Assembly (NCBI RefSeq): GCF_013450295.1
Contig: NZ_SKBR01000003.1
Span: 806,001-870,000 of the forward strand
Length of the DNA stretch: 64,000 bases
Direction of reading: 5' to 3'
Source: Streptomyces sp. AJS327
Lineage (GTDB): Bacteria; Actinomycetota; Actinomycetes; Streptomycetales; Streptomycetaceae
Shown: positions 51,127 through 59,825 of the stretch, one piece after another
How positions within the stretch are numbered: position 1 is the stretch's first letter
Layout: each line of letters opens with the position of its first letter
Program-made: the position numbers and the translations under genes
Notes under the pieces: generated by a model
What the model saw: only the letters and a program-made list of their open reading frames with translations
Told to the model about the DNA's origin: nothing
The model's database searches: none

Positions 51127-51705
51127 TCAGGTGCCGTGGAACCAGCCGGGCATGTCGAGCGGGAGCGGCTCCGCCGGGGTCATCCGGCGCAGGTCCGCCT
51201 CCAGCGCGCTCAGCCGTTCCGCGCCCAACTCGGCGGCCCAGTCGGCCCGTAGCCGTTCGAAGACGATGGCGGAGCGGCGCAGGCAGTCGTCGCCGTGCGC
51301 GGTGCGCCGGACGGTCTTGCGCCGGGCGTCGTGCGGGTCGGTGCCCCGCTCCACGTAGCCACGGGACTCCAGGGCGCTGACGGTCTTGCCCGCCGCCTGC
51401 TTCGACACCCCCAGCCGCCGGGCGAGTTCCACGGCCGTGGTGCCGTCCCGGCCTATGGCCTGGAGGGCGTAGCCGTGCAGGGGGCGGGCGTCCGGGTGGC
51501 CCTGCCGGGCGAGTTCGGCGTGCAGTTCGTCGATGAGTACGCGGAAGGCCAGGAACAGGCGGAGCGGCAGTTCGAATCCGGGGGCCTGGGCGCCCGGGCC
51601 GGGGTCCGCCAGCCGTCCGGCCTCCGGTGCGGGACGCGCTTCGCCGCCACCGGACGCCGGTTCGCCAACTCCCGCCCCTGGAAGATCACTTGACACGATG
51701 GACAA
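51127..51705 (-). CDS. MarR-family regulator divergent from a cupin gene
   Basis: A 192-residue MarR protein. The winged HTH is TTAVELARRLGVSKQAAGKT followed by the wing RGTDPHDARRKTVRRT (about residues 90-135). Residues 10-42 are a Gly/Pro/Ala-rich leader. The start may be a TTG at 51705 or a GTG at 51696; neither has a clear ribosome site. It faces a cupin gene, with two half-palindromic sites of the same sequence between them. Confidence 0.88.
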   Translation of the reverse strand: MSIVSSDLPGAGVGEPASGGGEARPAPEAGRLADPGPGAQAPGFELPLRLFLAFRVLIDELHAELARQGHPDARPLHGYALQAIGRDGTTAVELARRLGVSKQAAGKTVSALESRGYVERGTDPHDARRKTVRRTAHGDDCLRRSAIVFERLRADWAAELGAERLSALEADLRRMTPAEPLPLDMPGWFHGT

Positions 51706-51738
51706 CCATGTTCACTATCTCGACAACCATGTTGTCGA
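51701..51738. promoter_or_regulatory. Tandem MarR sites between marR and the cupin gene
   Basis: TCGACAACCATGTTGTCGA (51720-51738) is a perfect 19-bp palindrome. GACAACCATGTT is repeated at 51701-51712, 21 bp (two helical turns) upstream of the same sequence in the palindrome. The pair lies over the start region of marR and 18 bp before the cupin start, so it probably controls both genes. Confidence 0.72.
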
Positions 51739-51755
51739 TTCTAGGAGTTCCCTCC

Positions 51756-52133
51756 ATGTCTGTCATCCGTGAGAGTGAGGCCCGTCGTACGGAGACCCCG
51801 AACGCGGTGATGACCACCCTTGCCTCCCCGACGCTCGGCGGTGCCGAACACTCCGTCTGGCGCGTCGAGATGGGGCCGGCCGCCGTCGGCCCCCCGCACG
51901 CCTTCGACGTCCAGCAGGTCTGGACGGTGCTGGAGGGTGGCGCGACCGTCGAGGTGGGGGAGGCGAGCCACGACGTGGCCCCCGGGGACACGCTGGTGCT
52001 GCCCGCCGAGGTGCTTCGCCGGGTCACCGCCGACCCGGCGGGCGGGCTGCGGGCCCTCGTTGTCTCCGCGCCCGGCCCCTCCGCGAGCGTGCCGGGCGGC
52101 GCCACCCCGACCGTCCCCGCCTGGACCGTCTGA
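51756..52133 (+). CDS. Small cupin protein
   Basis: A 125-residue cupin with AEHSVWRVEMGPAAVGPPHAF, QVWTVLEGGATVEVGEASHD and APGDTLVLPAEVLRRVTAD, a single beta barrel. The usual metal-binding histidines are largely reduced to one (PPHAF), so an enzymatic role is doubtful; binding of a small ligand is more likely. The ATG at 51756 has TAGGAG eight bases upstream. Probably the target of the divergent MarR. Confidence 0.82.
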   Translation: MSVIRESEARRTETPNAVMTTLASPTLGGAEHSVWRVEMGPAAVGPPHAFDVQQVWTVLEGGATVEVGEASHDVAPGDTLVLPAEVLRRVTADPAGGLRALVVSAPGPSASVPGGATPTVPAWTV

Positions 52134-52179
52134 TCCGTCCCCGTCCCGCTGTCGGGGTCGTGGGCCTCGTGGCCGGGCG

Positions 52180-52230
52180 ATGATTTTCTAATCCAGCACG
52201 CTTGTTTGTTTTCGGTTTCGCTGTCAGGCT
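52180..52230 (+). promoter_or_regulatory. AT-rich promoter region of the acyl-CoA (atu-like) cluster
   Basis: An island of TTTTCTAAT and TTGTTTGTTTT stands out in the GC-rich sequence. TTGTTT (52202-52207) and CAGGCT (52225-52230), 17 bp apart, are plausible -35/-10 boxes. GATT-TTCT-AATC (52182-52193) is a short palindrome that could be a TetR half-site. Confidence 0.4.
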
Positions 52231-52304
52231 CGTCCCGCGCGTCCCGGGGGGTCGCTTCCGGGGTACCGGAGGCCGTTCCCGGGCGGCGGGAGAGGGGAGC
52301 GGGC

Positions 52305-54221
52305 ATGGCGGCGGAGCAGCGCGACACCGGTGCGGACGCCGGGAGTTCGGCGCCGGGCCCGGCGCGTACCGGGCGGCGGGCGGGAGCCCCCGCGCTCCAG
52401 GACCCCACGTCCGGGGGCCGGTTGGCGCGGGTGGGCGGGGCGTCCAGGGGTCCCGGTGACGCGGACGGGGTGCTGCGGATCGGCAACGCCTCCGGCTTCT
52501 ACGGCGACCGCTTCGACGCCCTGGAGGAGATGCTGACCGGCGGCCCCCTCGATGTGCTGACCGGGGACTACCTGGCCGAACTCACCATGCTCATCCTCGG
52601 CAGGGACCGGATGAAGGATCCGGCGCGCGGCTACGCCCGCACGTTCCTGCGCCAGCTGGAACGCGGCCTCGGTATCGCGCGGGAGCGCGGCGTCACCCTC
52701 GTCACCAACGCGGGTGGGCTCAATCCTGCGGGACTCGCCGATGCCATACGGGAGTTGAGTGAGCGCGTCGGGGTGCCCGCCCGGGTGGCGCACGTCGAGG
52801 GCGACGACGTCCTCGGCCGTGGCTGGGGCGAGGGGGTGCTGACCGCCAACGCCTACCTGGGCGGCGGGGGCGTCGCGGCCTGTCTGCGGGCCGGGGCGGA
52901 CGTGGTCGTCACCGGCCGGGTGACGGACGCGGCGCTGGTGAGCGGCGCGGCGGCGGCGCACTTCGGCTGGGCGCCGGACGACTGGGACGCGCTGGCCGGG
53001 GCGGTCGTCCTCGGGCACGTGCTGGAGTGCGGGCCGCAGGCGACCGGCGGCAACTACGCCCTCTTCGTGGAGGAGGGCGTGGACGCGCGCCGTCCCGGCT
53101 TCCCCCTCGCGGAGATCGCGCGGGACGGCTCGGGCGTCGTCACCAAACACCCGGGCACCGGCGGCGCGGTGACCGTCGGCACCGTCACCGCGCAGCTGCT
53201 GTACGAGACGGCGGGCGCCCGCTATCCCGGGCCGGACGTGACGGCCCGGCTGGACACGGTGCGGCTGCGGCAGGAGGCGCCGGACCGGGTGCGCGTCGCG
53301 GGGGTGCGCGGCGAGGCGCCGCCCAGCACGCTCAAGGTCGGCCTCACCCGGCTCGGCGGGTTCCGGAACGAGGTCACGTTCGTGCTGACCGGGCTGCGGG
53401 TGGAGGAGAAGGCGGCGCTGGTCCGGGGGCAGATGGAGGAGGCGCTGCGGCGCTCCGGGCGGGTCCCGGCCGAGGTGCGGTGGAGCCTCGCGCGGACGGA
53501 CCGCGTCGACGCGGACGTTCAGGAGGAGGCCAGCGCGCTGCTGCGGATGGTGGTGCGGGACCGGGACGCGGAGGCGGTGGGGCGCGCGGTGAGCGGCGCC
53601 GCGATCGAGCTGGCGCTCGCGGGCTATCCGGGGTTCCACGTCACACGGCCGCCCGAACGGGGCGCGCCCTACGGGGTGTTCACCTCGGAGACCGTGGCGG
53701 CGGGGAGCGTGGAGCACCTCGCGGTGCTGCCGGACGGACGGCGTGAACCGGTGCCGCCCGCCCCGGAGTTCCGTCCGCTGACGGAGCTTCCCGAGCCTGA
53801 GCCGTCCGGGGCCGGGGTTCCCGGGGGCGGGGACCCGACGGACGCCGGGGCGAACTCCGGTGAGCCGCTGGGTGGTTCGGACACGGTGCGGGTGCCGCTG
53901 GGCGCGGTCGCGGGGGCGCGCAGCGGGGACAAGGGCGGCAGCGCCAACGTGGGTGTCTGGGCGCGGGGTGGAGACGAGCGGATCTGGCGGTGGCTGGCGC
54001 GGGAGCTGACCGTCGAGCGGCTGCGGGAGCTGCTGCCCGAGTGCGCCGAACTCCCCGTCACCCGGCATGTGTTGCCCAACCTGCGGGCGCTGAACTTCGT
54101 CGTCGACGGGATCCTCGGGGAGGGCGTCGCCGCGCAGGCCCGTTTCGACCCGCAGGCCAAGGCGCTGGGGGAGTGGCTGCGCTCCCGGCATGTGGAGCTA
54201 CCGAAGGGGTTGTTGCCGTGA
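52305..54221 (+). CDS. AtuA-family protein (DUF1446) with C-terminal AtuA-like domain
   Basis: A 638-residue protein. The main DUF1446/AtuA domain begins VLRIGNASGFYGDRFDALEE and includes VTNAGGLNPAGLADAI, DVVVTGRVTDAALVSG and GPQATGGNYALF. After a low-complexity linker (about 500-535), a second AtuA-like domain begins VRVPLGAVAGARSGDKGGSA and ends FVVDGILGEGVAAQARFDPQ. AtuA is required for citronellol/geraniol breakdown in Pseudomonas, but its reaction is not settled. The first 55 residues are also low-complexity. The ATG at 52305 follows AGAGGGGAG. First gene of the operon; its stop overlaps the next start. Confidence 0.9.
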   Translation: MAAEQRDTGADAGSSAPGPARTGRRAGAPALQDPTSGGRLARVGGASRGPGDADGVLRIGNASGFYGDRFDALEEMLTGGPLDVLTGDYLAELTMLILGRDRMKDPARGYARTFLRQLERGLGIARERGVTLVTNAGGLNPAGLADAIRELSERVGVPARVAHVEGDDVLGRGWGEGVLTANAYLGGGGVAACLRAGADVVVTGRVTDAALVSGAAAAHFGWAPDDWDALAGAVVLGHVLECGPQATGGNYALFVEEGVDARRPGFPLAEIARDGSGVVTKHPGTGGAVTVGTVTAQLLYETAGARYPGPDVTARLDTVRLRQEAPDRVRVAGVRGEAPPSTLKVGLTRLGGFRNEVTFVLTGLRVEEKAALVRGQMEEALRRSGRVPAEVRWSLARTDRVDADVQEEASALLRMVVRDRDAEAVGRAVSGAAIELALAGYPGFHVTRPPERGAPYGVFTSETVAAGSVEHLAVLPDGRREPVPPAPEFRPLTELPEPEPSGAGVPGGGDPTDAGANSGEPLGGSDTVRVPLGAVAGARSGDKGGSANVGVWARGGDERIWRWLARELTVERLRELLPECAELPVTRHVLPNLRALNFVVDGILGEGVAAQARFDPQAKALGEWLRSRHVELPKGLLP

Positions 54222-55822
54222 CTGTGCTGCGGTCCGTGCTGGACGTGGCGTCGCCGGAGTACGCGCGGGCACGCGAGTCGATGCTCGGCAAGCTCACCGA
54301 GCTGGAGGCCGAGCAGGCGAAGGCGGTCGAGGGCGGCGGTGCCAAGTACGTCCAACGACACCGGGAGCGGGGGAAGTTGCTGGCCCGTGAGCGGATCGAA
54401 CTGCTGCTCGACCCGGACACGCCGTTCCTGGAACTCTCCCCGCTCGCTGCCTGGGGGTCGGACTACCAGGTCGGCGCCTCGCTGGTAGCCGGGATCGGGG
54501 TGGTCTCCGGCGTCGAGTGCCTGATCACCGCGAACGACCCGACGGTGCGCGGCGGCGCCAGCAACCCGTGGACGCTGCGGAAGGCGCTGCGGGCCAACGA
54601 GATCGCCTATGCCAACCGGCTGCCCAGCATCAGCCTGGTGGAGTCCGGCGGCGCCGACCTGCCCAGCCAGAAGGAGATCTTCATCCCCGGCGGGGCGCTG
54701 TTCAAGGACATCACCCGGCTCTCCGAGGCCGGAATCCCCACCGTCGCCGTGGTGTTCGGCAACTCCACGGCGGGTGGCGCGTACATCCCCGGCATGTCCG
54801 ACCACGTCATCATGGTCAGGGAGCGGGCCAAGGTGTTCCTCGGGGGGCCGCCGCTGGTCCGGATGGCCACCGGGGAGGAGGCGGCCGAGGAGGACCTGGG
54901 CGGCGCCGACATGCACGCCCGCACCTCCGGGCTGGCCGACCACTACGCGGTGGACGAGCCCGACGCCCTCCGGCAGGCGCGGCGCGTGGTGGCCCGGCTC
55001 AACTGGCGTAAGGCGCACGCCGATCCGGACCCGGAGGCGGTGCTCCCGCCGCGCTACGACGCCGAGGAGCTGCTCGGGGTGGTGCCCGAGGAGCTGAAGG
55101 TGCCGTTCGACCCGCGTGAGGTGATCGCGCGGATCGTCGACGACTCGGACTTCGACGAGTTCAAGCCGCTGTACGGGGCGAGCCTGGTCACCGGCTGGGC
55201 GCGGCTGCACGGCTACCCGGTGGGGGTGCTCGCCAACGCGCGGGGGGTGCTCTTCAGCGAGGAGTCCCAGAAGGCCACGCAGTTCATCCAGCTGGCCAAT
55301 CAGCGGGACATCCCGCTGCTGTTCCTGCACAACACCACCGGCTACATGGTCGGTACGGAGTACGAGCAGGGCGGCATCATCAAGCACGGCGCGATGATGA
55401 TCAACGCGGTCTCCAACTCGAAGGTCCCGCACCTGTCGGTCCTGCTGGGCGCGAGCTACGGCGCCGGGCACTACGGCATGTGCGGACGCGCCTACGACCC
55501 GCGCTTCCTGTTCGCCTGGCCGAGCGCCAAGTCGGCGGTGATGGGGCCGCAGCAGCTGGCCGGGGTGCTGTCGATCGTGATGCGGGAGTCGGCCGCCGCC
55601 AGGGGCAAGCCCTTCGACGAGGAGGCCGACGCGGGGCTGCGCGCCATGGTGGAGCAGCAGATCGAGAGCGAGTCGCTGCCGATGTTCCTCTCCGGGCGGC
55701 TCTACGACGACGGGGTCATCGACCCGCGCGACACCCGCACGGTGCTGGGTCTGTGTCTGTCCGCGCTGCACAGCGCGCCGGTCGAGGGCGCCCGTGGCGG
55801 CTTCGGCGTCTTCCGGATGTGA
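54218..55822 (+). CDS. Acyl-CoA carboxylase beta (carboxyltransferase) subunit
   Basis: A 534-residue carboxyltransferase of the methylcrotonyl-CoA/geranyl-CoA carboxylase type. Markers are YVQRHRERGKLLARERIELL, the acyl-CoA domain SLVESGGADLPSQKEIFIPG with GNSTAGGAYIPGMSDHVIMV, and the biotin-side domain NTTGYMVGTEYEQGGIIKHG with GASYGAGHYGMCGRAYDPRF. Together with the biotin-carrying subunit it adds CO2 to a branched 2-enoyl-CoA. The GTG at 54218 overlaps the AtuA stop (GTGA). Methylcrotonyl versus geranyl specificity depends on active-site residues I cannot map reliably. Confidence 0.93.
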   Translation: MTVLRSVLDVASPEYARARESMLGKLTELEAEQAKAVEGGGAKYVQRHRERGKLLARERIELLLDPDTPFLELSPLAAWGSDYQVGASLVAGIGVVSGVECLITANDPTVRGGASNPWTLRKALRANEIAYANRLPSISLVESGGADLPSQKEIFIPGGALFKDITRLSEAGIPTVAVVFGNSTAGGAYIPGMSDHVIMVRERAKVFLGGPPLVRMATGEEAAEEDLGGADMHARTSGLADHYAVDEPDALRQARRVVARLNWRKAHADPDPEAVLPPRYDAEELLGVVPEELKVPFDPREVIARIVDDSDFDEFKPLYGASLVTGWARLHGYPVGVLANARGVLFSEESQKATQFIQLANQRDIPLLFLHNTTGYMVGTEYEQGGIIKHGAMMINAVSNSKVPHLSVLLGASYGAGHYGMCGRAYDPRFLFAWPSAKSAVMGPQQLAGVLSIVMRESAAARGKPFDEEADAGLRAMVEQQIESESLPMFLSGRLYDDGVIDPRDTRTVLGLCLSALHSAPVEGARGGFGVFRM

Positions 55823-55828
55823 GGCGGG

Positions 55829-58111
55829 ATGAAGCGAGAGATGATCGGTTCAGTTCTGGTGGCGAACCGGGGGGAGATCGCCCGGCGGATCCTGCGCACC
55901 TGCGCCGCGCTGGGTGTGGAGACCGTCGCGGTGTACTCCGACGCCGACGCCGGGGCGCCGCACGTCCGGGAGGCCGACCGCGCCGTCCGGCTGCCCGGTG
56001 ACGCCCCGGCCGACACCTACCTGCGCGGCGACCTCCTCGTCGCGGCGGCCCGCTCCGCCGGAGCCGACGCCGTCCACCCCGGCTACGGATTCCTGTCCGA
56101 GAGCGCCGAGTTCGCGACCGCCGTGCGGGAGGCCGGGCTGTGCTGGATCGGCCCGCCCCCCGAGGCGATCTCCGCGATGGCCTCCAAGACCCGCGCGAAG
56201 CGGCTGATGCGCGACGCCGGCGTTCCGCTGCTGGAGCCCGTCGAGGCCGACGCCGCCGTCGAGGCGGACCTGCCACTGCTGGTCAAGGCCGCCTCCGGCG
56301 GCGGCGGTCGCGGTATGCGCGTGGTGCGGCGGCTGGACGCCCTCCGGGACGAGGTCGCGGCGGCCCGGCGGGAGGCCGAGGCGGCCTTCGGGGACGGCGA
56401 GGTCTTCGTCGAGCCGTACGTCGAGCGCGGGCGGCACGTGGAGGTGCAGATCCTCGCGGACCGGCACGGCACCGTGTGGGTGCTCGGCACCCGCGACTGC
56501 TCCCTCCAGCGCCGCCACCAGAAGGTCATCGAGGAGGCGCCCGCGCCCGAACTCCCCGCGTCCCTGAGGGAGGAGCTGCACCGCGCCGCCGAACGGGCGG
56601 CCCGAGCGGTGGAGTACGAGGGCGCCGGAACCGTCGAGTTCCTGGTCCGCGCCCCCGGCACCGGCGCGCCGGGCCACGGTGGGGAGGGGGCTCCGGAGGA
56701 CGGGTCCGGTGCCTACTTCCTGGAGATGAACACCCGGCTCCAGGTGGAACACCCCGTCACCGAGTACGTGTTCGGCGTGGACCTCGTCGCGGAGCAGATC
56801 CGCGTCGCCGAGGGCGCGGCGCTGGACCCCGCCGGACCGGGCCCCGCCGAGGGGCACGCCGTCGAGGCCCGGCTGTACGCCGAGGACCCGGCCCGCGACT
56901 GGCGGCCCCAGACCGGCGCCGTGCACCGGCTGGAGGTCCCCGGCGCCGACCGGAACGGGGGGCCAACCAGCCCGCGCGACCGGGGTGTTGGACGCCCCGG
57001 AGGGCTGCGGCTGGACAGCGGCGTGGAGGCGGGCGACGAGGTCGGGACGCACTACGACCCGATGCTCGCCAAGGTGGTCAGCTGGGCCCCCACCCGCGCC
57101 GAGGCCGTCCGACGGCTCGCCCACGCGCTGGAGCGCGCCCGCGTCCACGGGCCCGTCACCAACCGCGAGTTGCTCGTCCGCTCGCTGCGGCACCCGGACT
57201 TCCGCGCGGCCCGGCTCGACACCGGCTTCTACGACCGTCACCTCGCCGCGCTCACCGACCGCGAGGAGGTCGCGGCGGCCGGGCCCAACACGCGGGACCA
57301 GGAGGGCGGTTCCGGGGATCCGGCGGCGCTCTCCGCGCTCGCCGCCGCGCTGGCCGACGCGGCGGCCCGCACCGGCGGCCCCGGAGTGGCCGCCCGGCTC
57401 GGCGGCTGGCGGAACCTCGTCTCCCAGCCGCAGACCAAGCGGTACCGCCGGGAACCGGACGGCGTCGAACGGGAGATCCGGTACCGGCTCACCCGCGACG
57501 GCCTGCACGCCCCGGACTTCCCGGGCGTCCGCCTCGTGGGGGCCACCCCGCACCGCGTCACGCTGGACGTGCGCGGCGTGCTCCACACCGTGGAGGTCAG
57601 CGTCTACGGGACCGGCGGCGCCCCGTGCGGCGGTTCGCCGGGTGCCCGACGCCCCACCCGACACGGCGCCGAACCCGGCTACTTCGGGCGGCGCGTGCAC
57701 GTCGACTCCGCCCTCGGCTCGCACACGTTCACCGCGCTGCCGCTGCTGCCCGAGCCGGAGGACACCACCGAGGCCGGGTCCCTGCTGGCGCCGATGCCGG
57801 GCGCCGTCGTCCGCGTCGCGGACGGACTCGCGCCCGGCGTCGCCGTGGTGGAGGGGCAGCCGCTGCTCTGGCTGGAGGCGATGAAGATGGAGCACCGCGT
57901 CGCCGCCCCCACCTCGGGCGTCCTCACGGACCTGCGCGTCCGGCCGGGCAGCCAGGTGGAGTTGGGCACGGTGCTGGCCGTCGTCAGCCCGGGAACCGAA
58001 ACGGCCGTGAACGGCGGGGACGACTCCGGGACGGCCGGGGCCGACCCGACGGGCGGGGGCGACGGCGACCCGGCGGACGCCGGGAGCACCGCTGGCGGCC
58101 ACGGCGCGTAG
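55829..58111 (+). CDS. Acyl-CoA carboxylase alpha subunit (biotin carboxylase plus BCCP)
   Basis: A 760-residue fusion of biotin carboxylase and biotin carrier domains. The carboxylase part reads VLVANRGEIARRILRTC at the start, VKAASGGGGRGMRVV (ATP loop) and FLEMNTRLQVEHPVTEYV. A 22-residue Gly-rich insert (about 272-294) splits the conserved VEFLV/YFLEMN block. The BCCP domain carries the biotinyl Lys686 in EAMKMEH. The final 55 residues are Gly/Asp/Ala-rich. The ATG at 55829 starts six bases after the beta stop, so the two subunits are translated together. Confidence 0.93.
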   Translation: MKREMIGSVLVANRGEIARRILRTCAALGVETVAVYSDADAGAPHVREADRAVRLPGDAPADTYLRGDLLVAAARSAGADAVHPGYGFLSESAEFATAVREAGLCWIGPPPEAISAMASKTRAKRLMRDAGVPLLEPVEADAAVEADLPLLVKAASGGGGRGMRVVRRLDALRDEVAAARREAEAAFGDGEVFVEPYVERGRHVEVQILADRHGTVWVLGTRDCSLQRRHQKVIEEAPAPELPASLREELHRAAERAARAVEYEGAGTVEFLVRAPGTGAPGHGGEGAPEDGSGAYFLEMNTRLQVEHPVTEYVFGVDLVAEQIRVAEGAALDPAGPGPAEGHAVEARLYAEDPARDWRPQTGAVHRLEVPGADRNGGPTSPRDRGVGRPGGLRLDSGVEAGDEVGTHYDPMLAKVVSWAPTRAEAVRRLAHALERARVHGPVTNRELLVRSLRHPDFRAARLDTGFYDRHLAALTDREEVAAAGPNTRDQEGGSGDPAALSALAAALADAAARTGGPGVAARLGGWRNLVSQPQTKRYRREPDGVEREIRYRLTRDGLHAPDFPGVRLVGATPHRVTLDVRGVLHTVEVSVYGTGGAPCGGSPGARRPTRHGAEPGYFGRRVHVDSALGSHTFTALPLLPEPEDTTEAGSLLAPMPGAVVRVADGLAPGVAVVEGQPLLWLEAMKMEHRVAAPTSGVLTDLRVRPGSQVELGTVLAVVSPGTETAVNGGDDSGTAGADPTGGGDGDPADAGSTAGGHGA

Positions 58112-58273
58112 CACCGAACGCCTTACCGCCCGGGGGGAGTTCGGGGGACCACCGAGCGGGCCGGGCGGTGGGCGCGGCACCCCGTGTGGCGGCGGGGGAC
58201 CGGGCGTTCCGGCGCCCGGACGCTCCCAGCACGCGGATCGGACCGGAGGAGTACCGGAGGAGAGGGGACGGAC

Positions 58274-59434
58274 ATGACCGGACTGCTGGAGACGGACGAG
58301 CAGCGGGCGTTGCGCGAGGCGGTCGCCGCACTCGGACGGCGCTACGGCCGCGACTACTTCACGAAGGTGGTCAGCGAGGGCGCCCAGCCAGACGAACTCT
58401 GGCGCGAGACGGCCAAGTTGGGCTACCTCGGCGTCAGCCTGCCGGAGGAGTACGGCGGTGGTGGCGGCGGTATCACCGAACTCTCCATCGTGCTGGAGGA
58501 GCTGGGCGCGGCGGGCTGCCCGCTGCTGCTGATGATCGTGTCACCCGCGATCTGCGGAACCGTCATCGCGCGTTTCGGCACCGAGGAGCAGAAGCGGGAG
58601 TGGCTGCCCGGATTCGCGGACGGCAGCCGGAAGATGGCCTTCGGCATCACCGAGCCCGACGCCGGATCCAACTCCCACCGCATCACCACCACCGCCCGCC
58701 GGGACGGCGACGACTGGGTGCTGACCGGCCGGAAGGTCTTCATCTCCGGCGTCGACATCGCGGAGGCGACGCTGGTCGTCGGCAGGACCGAGGACGCCAG
58801 GACCGGCAAGCTGAAGGCCTGTCTGTTCATCGTCCCCAGGGACACCCCGGGCTTCTCGTACAACGCCATCGACATGGAGATCCAGGCGCCGGAGAAGCAG
58901 TTCGAGGTGGTGCTGGACGAGGTCCGGCTACCCGCCGACGCCCTCGTCGGGGACGAGGACGCCGGACTCCTCCAGCTGTTCGCCGGGCTGAACCCGGAGC
59001 GGATCATGACCGCCGCGTTCGGCCTCGGCATGGGCCGCTACGCCCTCGGCCAGGCGCTGGACTACGCCCGTACCCGGCAGGTGTGGAAGAGCCCGATCGG
59101 CGCGCACCAGGCGATCGCCCACCCCCTCGCGCAGGCCCACATCGAGCTGGAACTCGCCAGGTTGATGACCCACAAGGCCGCCCAGCTCTACGACGCGGGC
59201 GACGACGTCGGCGCGGGCGAGGCGGCGAACATGGCCAAGTACGCGGCGGCCGAGGCCTGCGTGCGGGCGGTGGACCAGTCCGTCCACACGCTGGGCGGGA
59301 ACGGGCTCACCCGGGAGTACGGTCTCGCCTCGATGATCGCCGCGTCCCGGGTGGCGCGGATCGCGCCGGTCAGCCGGGAGATGATCCTCAACTACGTCTC
59401 CCACCAGAGCCTGGGCCTACCCAAGTCGTACTGA
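58274..59434 (+). CDS. Acyl-CoA dehydrogenase
   Basis: A 386-residue FAD flavoprotein. It has the N-terminal helical domain, the beta domain with GITEPDAGSNSHRITTTA, and the C-terminal domain with HTLGGNGLTREYGLASMIAA, where the Glu in TREYG sits at the usual catalytic-base position. In an Atu-type pathway it would act as citronellyl-CoA dehydrogenase; in a Liu-type pathway as isovaleryl-CoA dehydrogenase. The ATG at 58274 follows GGAGAGGGG. It lies 162 bp after the carboxylase gene, on the same strand. Confidence 0.92.
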   Translation: MTGLLETDEQRALREAVAALGRRYGRDYFTKVVSEGAQPDELWRETAKLGYLGVSLPEEYGGGGGGITELSIVLEELGAAGCPLLLMIVSPAICGTVIARFGTEEQKREWLPGFADGSRKMAFGITEPDAGSNSHRITTTARRDGDDWVLTGRKVFISGVDIAEATLVVGRTEDARTGKLKACLFIVPRDTPGFSYNAIDMEIQAPEKQFEVVLDEVRLPADALVGDEDAGLLQLFAGLNPERIMTAAFGLGMGRYALGQALDYARTRQVWKSPIGAHQAIAHPLAQAHIELELARLMTHKAAQLYDAGDDVGAGEAANMAKYAAAEACVRAVDQSVHTLGGNGLTREYGLASMIAASRVARIAPVSREMILNYVSHQSLGLPKSY

Positions 59435-59825
59435 GCACCGCCCCGTCGCCCCACTCGCGCCCCGGCCCCACACGGCCCCGGCGGCGGGGAACGGTTCACC
59501 GGTCCACCCGGGGCGGGGCGGGGCGGCGCCCGGTGGCGGGGCGCGGCGGGACCGTCCCCGCCCCGCCCCGGGCCCGTACGAACGCCCGTCGCGTACGAAC
59601 GCCCGGGCCCCGTACGAACTCCCCCTGCCCGAACACCTCGTCTCCGCAGCCGAGATGGGGCCCCTCACAGAAGGGGCCCGACGACACCGGGACGGGCCGA
59701 CCGATACCGAGACACCGAGACGGGCCGACCGACACCGAGACGGCCGACCGACACCGAGACGGGCGCCAGCGTCGCCCGAGGGGCGTCCCGTTGGCGGCCC
59801 GTAACCCGAACCGAGGAGAACCACC
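59435..59825. other. Intergenic region with hairpin and two repeat sets
   Basis: 391 bp between the dehydrogenase and hydratase genes. CGTACGAACGCCC or CGTACGAACTCCC occurs three times in direct orientation (59575, 59592, 59611), a possible regulator site. GGGCCCCT (59658-59665) and AGGGGCCC (59672-59679) form a hairpin. GGCCGACCGACACCGAGAC-type units repeat three times at 59694-59760. The hydratase and tetR may therefore have their own promoter. Confidence 0.5.
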
